Assembly (NCBI GenBank): GCA_037043235.1 | Contig: JAWRVZ010000056.1 | Location: forward strand, 2,935,001 to 2,999,000 | DNA from: Rhodeus uyekii | Taxonomy: Eukaryota; Chordata; Actinopteri; Cypriniformes; Acheilognathidae | DNA length: 64,000 nt | Direction of reading: 5' to 3' | Part shown: piece by piece, positions 54,801 to 64,000 of the stretch | Layout: each line of letters begins with the position of its first letter | How positions within the stretch are numbered: position 1 is the stretch's first letter | Program-made: the position numbers and the translations under genes | The notes under the pieces: generated by a model | What the model was told of the DNA's origin: nothing | Seen by the model: the letters and a program-made list of their open reading frames with translations, nothing else | The model's database searches: none

Positions 54801-56815
54801 CCCAGCCCAGAAGTAACTGAGAAGTAAAACATCACTTTCCATAAAAAGTAATTATTAACTAGTTTGTTTTTTAGGGAGTAGTGCAATATTGCAATTCATT
54901 CATTTTAAAAGTATCTTTCCCCCAAAAAGTACTCATACACCTATAATAATAATAATAATAATTACAAATTATATGAAATTATATTATATTGGGTAAGTAA
55001 ATGCACTTTTCCATTTGATTTGGATTGTATCTTTTCATTGTAGAATAATAGACTGTGTTAGACTTTAAATCAATTTGAAATTAACATTTATAACATAACA
55101 TATAACATAATATTTTATTCTATTATCAATAGACATGCTTTATTGATCCAAAGGTGCAAATATAGTTGTACACTGCAAAAAGTGAGAAGTGAGAAGTCTA
55201 TGCTAATATTTATTTTAAAGTTTGCAATAGTAGTTTATTCTATAGGTCTAACTGTTCAACATGCTGTACATAACTCTTTGTGCAGATTTCCTTAAACTTG
55301 GTTGTCTCAATTTCAGTGGTCGAGCAGAGAATCTTAAAGGATAAGAGTCCAAATGTCTTATATTGTTGGGTAGGAGTGCCATCTTGTGGTAAATTCAGTA
55401 ACCTGCCAGTCTTGAAAATCATTGTGGCAATAAAAAGCACTGGTCTTAACTACTGGTCAAAAGTTTTGGGTCAGTACGATGTTGCTTATTTATTTATTTA
55501 TTAGAAATTGCTACTTTTATTCAGCAAGAATGAATTAAATTAATCAAAAGTAACAGTAAAGACATTACAATTATTTTGCTTTTTTTATATATTATTATTA
55601 TATTATTTTATTATTATTAAATTATTTCTAAATATTAATTATAATTATTAATTATAATATTTTTGTAATTTACAGAAATTACGCTTCTAGTGGTAAAAGC
55701 AGTGTATGTATTAATGTATAGTTTATTTTTATTTTGTAAACATTTTATGTAAACTAAGACAATGCACAATAATAGTTAATAATAGTAATAGTTGAATAAT
55801 AATTAAAGAAAATATATTGGCTTGAAAAACGGCAGGAATAATGTTATCTATGGCACATGATTCATTTTTCCAAATGCAATATTTACATTGAAAGGTCAAA
55901 GAATGACATGTTAAAGCATTTCTCTGATCACCGGTGTTTGCCTATTTGAGTAGCTGAATTTGTTTTAAAAGTTTGTTGTTTTAAAAGTTTGTGCTGCATC
56001 AAAAGTGCTGATCAGCAGATTCATAAACAGTTTCCACTCTGGGACCCATCCATATTTCAGACAGACAATATTTCAGCCTAAACTCATGCACCTGTGCTTT
56101 GTCATACCCGATTTTGTCCTTAGCAGCTGTACATCTATTATCGTGCTGCTTGACTTATTGTAAATTCCTACACGGTTTATTGTTTATCTGCACCTTCTGC
56201 TGCCGATTATCATATTATTCTTCATGCCTTGGAAAATAATATTGCCTACTGTACACTGGACATGTGTGGACTTTGTGATACTTCTGCATTGTATCATTGC
56301 ATTATATTATTCTAATCCAGAAAGGAGAAACTACCGTTAAGGAGTATAATTTATTATCATATTAAGGCAACTAAAGTGCAGTATTTTGTTAATTTTTCTA
56401 ATGAATGATAATAATGTGCTATCTAAAAGGGTCTGTTAATTATCTGCCATTTCTAACATGTATCCTTTGAAAGCAGAGGACAAATCGGAGTAATCATGAC
56501 ATGATGGACATACTTTCCACAAATGAACTTTCAATTAACAGTTTCATTCTACCAAGCTTTTATTTTATTATGATGTTTTTCGCATTTTAAATGCAAGTAG
56601 ATAAACAGTGGAAGAAAGGAGTTTTTCCATTTGATTTGCATTGTGTTTATTAATTGCAACATTGCCGCATAATTATTCATAATCATGGACTGTATATTAA
56701 AGATTTAGATTTTAAATTTCCATTAAGACTGAAATAAAACTCTCTAGAACAACAACAAAAAACTACCACAGAAGTTATACTTGCTGATGAAATCCAGGGT
56801 AAAATATATCCATGT
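51857..56815. other. Convergent intergenic region between LRR gene and ak7
   Basis: It holds GC-richer unique patches at 52.1-52.35 and 52.9-53.25 kb, AT-rich stretches (53.3-53.7 kb), and a short inverted CTCF-like motif (55388-55402, minus CCACAAGATGGCAC). No ORF resembles a known protein. Confidence 0.45.
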
Positions 56816-56855
56816 TTTATTATGCTTCAGGATTATTTTTGAGAAGGTACTCAGC
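56816..56855 (-). terminator. ak7: ak7 terminal exon; stop overlaps poly(A) hexamer
   Basis: The final coding exon is only 36 nt (56855-56820) and ends GAA GCA TAA. On the minus strand AATAAA (56821-56816) shares two bases with the TAA stop. A second AATAAA lies at 56651-56646 and may be the one used. Confidence 0.6.
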
Positions 56856-59800
56856 CTGAAAGATATGAATGACAAACGGAGAGAGATTTACAGCACTTTT
56901 TCCATAAAATACCTTCAATTACACAAAATAGGGTGCAGCAATTATTAGGAAGACCAACTTACCAGGAAGTCTATGGGGTCATCAGGACGTATTTTACAGC
57001 ATTCGATGAGCCCTTGGGTGAGAGTGGGCATCACATCCCTCATCAGGTAGTTCCTGAAAGGTCCTGACTGAGATTCCAGCAAATCATGTTCTTGTCTCCT
57101 CACCTCCTCAAGACACTGATTCTTAAAAACACACACACCAAAATATCATTGATGAGCTAGCCTAACATATTTTTCTGCAATTGCAAAACATAAAATGACA
57201 ATAAAAAAATACAATTTTAATTTTAAAATGGCTAAAGTTATATTAGTGTAAGTCAAAGATTTTACAAATGAATGACCATATCTTCTAAAGAGGGCAAATT
57301 TAGTATGTGGCTGCAATCTAATAAAAAAATAATACAAAAAAAAAAACAGATGGGAGTTTAAAATTCTGTGATCTGCTAATTTAATGTCATGTCAGGAACA
57401 AAAATAGTTAAGATGTGCTGTTTTGGGGCAGTAAATAATGCAAATACACTAAGTTGATTGTTATAAAATCACACTGATTTATCATTTAAATACTCTCTGC
57501 CTATACATTTAGTGGTCTGACAGGGAAACTCATTTTCATCAGTAATTTCTCTTTGCGTGCCTTTAGTTTTTTTAATGGCAAAAGAGGGTTTGCGTTGGCA
57601 CTGTTAGCAGCTCTGACCCTTACTCTTAAATTCCTTTAAAAAATTACTAATTCAGGTGCTTACCCACTCTCCCCAACGCTGATCTCTCTGATGGGCCTCT
57701 TCTTCCTCCCGCTGCTCTGCCTCAACCCTCTGTGCCGCATGATTCTTCAACAGCTGTTCAGCTTGCTGTCGCTCTTCTTTCTCCACCTCCTCTGAGATCT
57801 CTCTGTAGTTCTTCGGTTTGCCCACTTTTTTGCAAATCTCCTCTGTGACCAGCAAGTACTCATTGTCATCATTGCTTGTAATCTCTGAAATAAAAGCATG
57901 GAAGGACGAAAGGAAAATGGATAATACAGGGTTATAAAAATGTTGACTATTAAGCCAAACTTTATTTATTATAATCACATTAGTTAATCAAGTCATATTT
58001 ACTGTAAAGAAATAAAGCAAAAGCAAGTTATCATGTGACATGCCAATCAAAATGTCTGAAACATCACAATACCACTCCTAAAGATAAGGTCACAATAATG
58101 AAATCTTGTGGGCAAAAAGCAATTTTTATTGTAAACAATGTAGCGATGTAAGGATGTATTTACACTTGTAATTCAGTTATGTTGTATTTTTTTTTTTAAA
58201 ATCATACATATAGCCGTACACTATTCATACTGTGGAGGCCATTTGAGTATCGTTAACTTGTTATAGTTAATTCATAGTTTGAGATGATTTGAGCTTTGTG
58301 ACATGGACCAGGCAACATTTTTACAATGTTCTATTTTCCAATTTTGGTGAGCCTGTGCAAATTGTAGACTTCTGTTCTAAGCTGACAGGAGTGGCACCTC
58401 TTCTGCAGCTATAGCCCATCTGCCTCATTTCACTGGATATTTTTCTCTTTTTCAGACCGTTCTCTGTAAACCCTAGAGATGGTTGAGTGTGATGCCTAAA
58501 TATATTGCGTGTCTGCCACGTAATTGGCTCATTAACAAGCAGTTGAACAGGTGTACCTAATAAATTGGATGGTGAGAGTATAATTTTTGCCTAAACAATG
58601 TTGTGTATGGTGGGAACTCACAAAGAGCTTACAAAGGAGACAAAATTGCAGCCCTGTAAATGTGGGTCTTGGTTTGCTTGTTTGGTGCCCACAAAGTTTT
58701 GTATGGCAACATTCAGTTATTCAAATCAACCGTACTAACTGAGCAATTGCTAAATTAATTTTAATCAAAAGCGTGAACACACCCTATGAAGTGCATCTTC
58801 AAAATCTAGAAGTCATTTCCAACCCAAGCAGCTTTCTCTTGAACCCATTACATCTGTATGTATGACTGGATGCCATTCATTAAAATTTGCAGAACAGCTG
58901 TAAATGTGACCGTACCTTTATGCTTGGTCTGTATCAGCAAGCTCAACAGCTGTATTATTACTGCACTTCATTACCTGAGTGCTCAGGATGAATGTCTAGG
59001 TCCTCAAAGTAGTTCAGCACTGTATGATCCTCTATGTTTCTCTCTCTGAAACGGGCTAAGTGGTGTGGGAACTTTTCAGGGGTGTAGGAAGTTCCCTCTA
59101 CAACAGTCTCGGGTAGATTCAGAACACGGTTTTTCAGGAAATCATCAGTGGCGTCAACAGAGAACACAAACTCTGGTGAACAGACAGATGATTATTTTAT
59201 ACAGCTTTCCTGTAGCTCAATCAGTAGAGCATTGGTGTTTACAACACCAAAGTCATGGGTTCAATCCCAGGGAAAACAAGAACTGATTCAATGTGCTCCT
59301 TGAATGCAGTGTAAGCTGCTTTGGATAAAAGCTACTTGTTACAGTATGTCTTTTGAATGAATTGTGGGTCTTCTGTCTACAAATACAACATATCTTACTG
59401 AACATGTTCACAAAAGTTATAAAAAATTGCAAAGATCTCTCAAATGTAGAAATAGAGCCAAATTGACTCTTAAGGTTTTTATTCAGCAAAGATACATTAA
59501 AATGATGTGTTAGTAAAGACATTTATCATGTGACAAAAGATTTTGTTTCAAACAAATGCTATTTTTTATATTCATCAAAGAACCCAGATAATGTATATGT
59601 ATATATATATATATGTGTATTAGTTTATAGAACAACCGTTAAGAAACGTTTCAGCATATTATGATTTCTGAAGGATCATGTGACACTGAATACTTTAATA
59701 AAGGCTGCTTTATAGGAATAAATTATATTTTACATTTTTAAATTACAATGAAATAGAAAAAGTTACTTTAAAGTGTAGAAATATTTCACAATATGACTGA

Positions 59801-60312
59801 TTGTTTTTACTGTATTCAGCCTTGGTGAACATCAGAGATTTCTTTAAAAAACATTAGCCTTTTGAACAGCACATAGTTCAAATCAGTCATGCAAGACTCA
59901 AATCGTAAGGCTAACAATTATGATGGAGAAGTCTGGAAAAAGGCATCTTTAATCTGCATTATACATTAAATTAATAATTTACACACCTGGGATGATCTTT
60001 TTCTCATGTTTAGATTGCAAGTCTTCAGTATCTTCGTCACCTGTTGAATATTTAAAAAATTCATGAATCAAATCAAAACTCATGTATTATTTATCAGAAT
60101 TTTAATCAGAAATGATTTAATTTAATATATCAACTAAAAAAGGCAAATTTCTCACCAGTAAATAACTGTTTCGCCTGCGCATATGTCTTAGGAAAACCAT
60201 CCAAAACGTAGCCCTGGTTCATACAGGGTTTAGTCCTGAGTTTGTCCCTCATTATACGAATCACATATTGGTCATCCAGTAGCCCTGAAAGCAACAACAA
60301 TAACAAAAACTT

Positions 60313-60365
<53 letters not shown>

Positions 60366-62482
60366 CAATATAAAGCACCTAAAAAATATAGAACCTTCAT
60401 TCTCATTCATGTTTTCCTTCAGAGTGTCCAGAAACTCCTGAGCTTCTCCCTGATCATTGTCCATGTCCTCCGTATGAACACACGACTCCTGATTAATTTA
60501 ACTAAGCATCAGTATAAAATCTATACAATTTATATTTATTTTTTCAGTCTAGAAAAACAGAAAAGTTCACTGCAGGGAGCTATTTACATTGATATTATCT
60601 TTTTTTTTAAAGAAAAAAATCTGAATTAATTGAACATGCTTTGATTTGGTTCTGAATAAATTCAATCTGGGTGTTGTATAGCACTGACCAGGTTGTTTAA
60701 TGTTTCAGTAATTGTCTCCTTAAGTTTAACATGATGGAGTTCGTAATGTTTGCATATCCTCTCTGCTATAGTGCTCTTCCCTACAGCGGGTGGTCCCAGG
60801 ATGCAGATACGAATGGGCTGGGACACACACAAACAAACTTTAGTTTAAGATAAAAAGCCCAACATAGTACACAGTGATTTTCATACTGTAAAAGAATTAA
60901 AAACAAACTAGAGCATTTCAATGTACCAACAGTCCCCTGTTCTGCTTGTATTCTTCGGTGATCTGCTCAATGTTTTCAATCATGCCATCTTCTGATACCC
61001 ACTGGATGTGAAAATTCTCTTTCAGATACGGTGCTTCAATACGAAGGTTGACAAGCAAGGAATCAATATCTGTTTGCTGAAGAAAGTACAAAAGTATCAT
61101 AGTTGATCCAAAACCAAAAATGTACAATATTGGTAATCTTCTCTGTAGAATGTCAGAACAATATTGACATCGATTCTTACTGTCAGCTCCCGCAAAAGAT
61201 AAATCTCTTCTTTTGAAACATTCTGAGTTTTTCCTGGTCCAAGCACAAGTGTTATCGCCTGTTATTGGAAGAAGATTTCTATGCATGAGAACCATTAACT
61301 TTCAAAACTATACAAATATATATGTATAAAAATATATATACTGAATGTGTAAAATCTCACCTGTATGATTTTTTTCATTGTGTTTTTGGAGTCATCAACA
61401 GCAACAAAGTATTGTGGCTTTGGCTTGTGGTCAATTATATTTTGGATGACACTTAATGAATACAAATCAGACAGATGTAAATGCCTGGTAATTTAGCTTT
61501 TGCATAGATGATGTCATAAAAAGCTCCACAATTATACTAACCCTGCCAGATCATTGATGTGAATAGTGGGGATAATATTGGAACCATCTCCAGAGATGGG
61601 CACCTTGGAGACTTTGCCCATCCATGACATCTACATAGAGCAACAAAACACAAAATACTATTTAACGTCAACGTTTTAATGAGTACAAAGTACTGTATTT
61701 ACAAAAGAATATCCGGATCCACTATGAGTTACCTTAAAAAACAAGTGAAACACGTGTTCTCCCATTCCATATTGCAGTCCTGATGCAACAACATATGTAG
61801 AGAACAGGGAGCTTTTCTGAAAATCATTCATAAATAAATATGAACTTCACATTTTTTATATTGCAAATTTTTTTTATTTTTTTTTAAATGATCCCACATG
61901 GTTTCTTGCTTACAGTTTTGCCTAATTTGACCACAAGTTTCTCCAAACCGATATGATCATGGAAGTTGGGGTGTGCTTTTCTTTTCCTATAGTGCTCGTC
62001 TATAAAAGGGATCTCTGGATCGTTCTATTGTGGAGTTAAAATATTCATCAATACAACCTATTATTCATGCTTACATGCTGAGCAAGAAAGTATGTAATTG
62101 ATAACAGTGTTCTTAAATAAATGAAATTATTCTTACTTTATCGGCTGGTTTAGTCATTGCCCACGTCATTATGGTTGACACCAGGATAAACATCTTGTGC
62201 CCAGAAAACATGTCCATTTCTTTATGAAGAGCTGTGATTTGGAAGATAATTTAACTAGCATCTGCTCAAGAAAAAGGTTCAGAATATATAGCACGTGAAT
62301 TTAATAAAAATGTGATACCTGAGACAGCCCACTGTGCTTCAGCTATCTGATCAGCATGCTGAGTAATGTCATAAATGATCACGTCACATTTCATCAGATG
62401 ATGGAGAAGCTCTTCACGCTTCAAGTGCTGGTGAGATGAAAGCGGATGTGATTAAATAAAAAAAATATATCTCTTAAAAAAA

Positions 62483-62539
<57 letters not shown>

Positions 62540-63058
62540 TTCATAATGCTGTATTAATTGATTTATTTACGCTGTACTCTTCAGAGATAAAACTGCACTT
62601 CTCCTCTGTTTGGCTGGAAATTGTTCCTACAATCTGGAAGGTTGCGCCTTTGATTTTTTCATCCAGCCTGTCTTCTTCCTCAACATCAGCCTCTCCAAAA
62701 TCCACGAGAGATGCGCCAACTACACATGAGTCTAAAAACTAAGTAAAGCATGAGCATACCAACCTTACTTTGTCTTAAAGTGACATGCTGTATTTCATCT
62801 GAAACTAGCTTCCACATTTTTCTAATTCCACTGTAATGGATATATTTGCGCTTAGATACAGATACATTGATAAGACTATGTGGAATATTTAGAGGCTTCA
62901 GAATACACGAGTAGCGCTGCAGTTAAGATAAAGTAATACGTAATACACATAGTAATACAAATTCTTACCTTTGCAATATTTCTTGTTGTGTATTTATCAA
63001 CATTGTTAATAAAAACCCGCCTGGATTCCGGCGGTCTCTTCCCAGTCGTGTCCGCCAT
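56820..63058 (-). CDS. ak7: Adenylate kinase 7 (complete, 18 coding exons)
   Basis: AK7 converts ATP + AMP to 2 ADP in motile cilia and flagella. Exons on the minus strand: 63058-62969, 62738-62571, 62427-62319, 62231-62137, 62024-61914, 61816-61733, 61630-61542, 61451-61361, 61258-61181, 61076-60927, 60817-60689, 60488-60395, 60284-60156, 60040-59987, 59172-58975, 57884-57664, 57121-56963, 56855-56820. Phases join throughout: 2,085 nt, ~694 residues (human 723). Order: Rossmann-like N-terminal half from RRVFINNVDKY (SDR-like, including HPNFHDHIGLEK); kinase P-loop GPPAVGKST (~363-371); NQGYVLDGFPKTYAQAK (~452-468); LID-region exon (FVFSVDATDDFLK…); acidic coiled coil (~560-630); C-terminal Dpy-30 motif (FRNYLMRDVMPTLTQGLIEC). 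The ATG at 63058 gives MADTTGKRPPES. The acidic insert after the P-loop is shorter than in human. Confidence 0.97.
56963..57121 (-). CDS. ak7: ak7 Dpy-30 motif exon
   Basis: It encodes NQCLEEVRRQEHDLL followed by the two-helix Dpy-30 motif (RNYLMRDVMPTLTQGLIECC, then RPDDPIDFL). In axonemal proteins this motif docks to AKAP-type amphipathic helices such as those of radial spokes (known for the motif). The last 11 residues (AEYLLKNNPEA) are in the next exon. Confidence 0.93.
58300..58585 (+). repeat. Decayed high-copy fish repeat
   Basis: The end, ggtgtacctaataaattgga followed by tggtgagagta, is a decayed form of a sequence very common in cyprinid genomes (from memory). It lies in ak7 intron 15. 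No TSD was defined. Confidence 0.5.
59203..59343 (+). mobile_element. tRNA-derived SINE, plus strand
   Basis: It has an A box (TAGCTCAATCAGTAGAGC), a B box (GGGTTCAATCCC) and the tail CTTTGGATAAAAGC. It lies in the ak7 intron between exons 14 and 15 and is antisense to the gene. It is the same family as the copy at 33652-33799. Confidence 0.8.
59663..59780 (+). repeat. Cyprinid dispersed repeat fragment
   Basis: It shares gatttctgaaggatcatgtg with 40651 and continues with cactgaatactttaataaag. It lies in ak7 intron 14. Confidence 0.5.
60320..60361. repeat. (AT)n microsatellite in ak7
   Basis: About 40 bp of AT immediately upstream (minus sense) of ak7 exon 13, within the intron. Confidence 0.93.
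60689..60817 (-). CDS. ak7: ak7 P-loop exon
   Basis: This 129-nt phase-0 exon starts after cccag and encodes PIRICILGPPAVGKSTIAER and then ICKHYELHHVKLKE. It holds the Walker A lysine (~369) of the nucleotide-binding domain. The donor is CTG/gtcagt. Confidence 0.95.
62476..62537. repeat. A-run plus (AT)n in ak7 intron 2
   Basis: About 25 A residues followed by about 36 bp of AT, between ak7 exons 2 and 3. Confidence 0.93.
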
Positions 63059-63080
63059 TCTGTGTTGTTGTTGTCGTCCT

Positions 63081-63093
63081 GTTGCTAGGAAAC
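63081..63093. promoter_or_regulatory. ak7: RFX X-box in ak7 promoter
   Basis: GTTGCTAGGAAAC fits RYYNYY-N-RRNRAC on both strands and lies 22 nt upstream of the ak7 ATG. RFX2/3 bind X-boxes of ciliary genes. An ETS-type core CGGAAG follows at 63093-63098. Confidence 0.75.
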
Positions 63094-63099
63094 GGAAGA

Positions 63100-64000
63100 T
63101 ATAAAACTAGCATAAAATATAAAACTAAACGCATCGTGTTTGATTTAGTATATATTTATGTAATTGTAAAAAAAAAAAAAATTACAACACAAGTATTCTA
63201 AAACCAAGTAATGTTATTAATTTAATATATTATCTTTTTGGTACAGCTATATTCACTATGAAGCACTGATATTGCTCATGATTGATCATGCTGGTCAACT
63301 GTGGTCATTATCTCATCAAAGCTGAACAATATGATGGATCATCTGATCTTCCTGCATATGGGATAGAGATCTGGTAGTAGTGTTGAATTCAAGACGTCCT
63401 AAACCAAGGCCGAGACAAGACCAAGAGCAGACCAGAACTCATCAAAGTCATCAAAAAGATCTGTATCTGAGAAATGTCTTATATTTAATAAATTTGAGTT
63501 ACAATTCTACATTCTACAATTACAGTTAAAATAATAAGACAATACAGAGTTGTTATCAATCAAATCACTAACAATAAAATATATCTTCATGTTGCAGAGC
63601 TGGCATTGAAGTTCCAGCTGAATTGTAGGTACAATTACATGTTGAGATTGACGTTTTAAAAATAACATTATGAATATAAAAATATGATGAAAAAATAAAA
63701 TGATAGGTATACTTTTAAATATGAAACTGAAATCAAAACACTTAATGAGTCACTGAATCATTTATTCAACCGATTTATTCAAAGCAGCTGATTCATTTAG
63801 TGCCGAAATATCAAAATATCTAAAATTGTGTCAAAAATGTACATCACTTAATATTAACTTGTTTATTGAACATTGATATGGAATCAATATCACATTTGCA
63901 ATCATGCCCATTTGAGGGAGCTCTTGCTCTAGTAATATTGCTTAATTATATCTTGTTATATAAAAAAAACAAGATTTCATTCAAGTACGTTTTTACAATC
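63100..64000. other. AT-rich flank upstream of ak7
   Basis: No coding frame, RNA gene or clear mobile element was recognised. A patch at 63.38-63.46 kb rich in ccaagaccaa-type repeats may be decayed low-complexity DNA. Confidence 0.4.

Overview
This is vertebrate genomic DNA, almost certainly from a cyprinid-type bony fish. The genes have GT/AG introns and encode fish-like VRK1 and AK7 proteins. Introns hold long CA/TG and AT microsatellites, tRNA-headed SINEs with a teleost-type tail, DNA-transposon MITEs and a chromodomain Ty3/Gypsy retrotransposon. No bacterial, CRISPR or operon-like structure was seen. All exon models below were built by reading splice sites and codon phase directly from the sequence; every listed junction keeps frame.

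Layout. (1) 1-~8.75 kb, minus strand: vrk1 (nuclear Ser/Thr kinase), ten coding exons, with the 3' end running off the left edge and a probable non-coding first exon and promoter near 8.6-8.75 kb. An intact 626-bp hAT-like MITE lies in its second coding intron. (2) 9.6-51.8 kb, plus strand: a split gene of eleven coding exons for a ~461-residue leucine-rich-repeat protein of the PPP1R37 (LRRC68) family. It keeps the PP1-docking RVSF motif but has a short C-terminus. It includes a 46-nt microexon (15293-15338) and a ~21-kb last intron. Its introns carry a recent but internally deleted Ty3/Gypsy element (18612-23437, identical-looking 483-bp LTRs, TSD TAATG), a solo LTR (25721-26087, TSD GTGAC), a TTAA-flanked MITE, a SINE and many microsatellites. 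(3) 51.8-56.8 kb: convergent intergenic DNA with no gene recognised. (4) 56.8-63.06 kb, minus strand: a complete ak7 (ciliary adenylate kinase 7), eighteen coding exons, ~694 residues, with an RFX X-box-like palindrome 22 nt upstream of the ATG. (5) 63.1-64 kb: AT-rich flank.

How it fits together. vrk1 and the LRR gene are divergent; the LRR gene and ak7 are convergent. The most unusual items are the PPP1R37-like gene between vrk1 and ak7, the LTR element whose sequence implies self-priming, the CTCF-like and ZNF143-like motifs in its LTRs, the X-box at ak7, and a near-identical 24-bp octamer/homeodomain motif repeated 4 kb apart in the LRR gene's last two introns' span (inside the giant intron).
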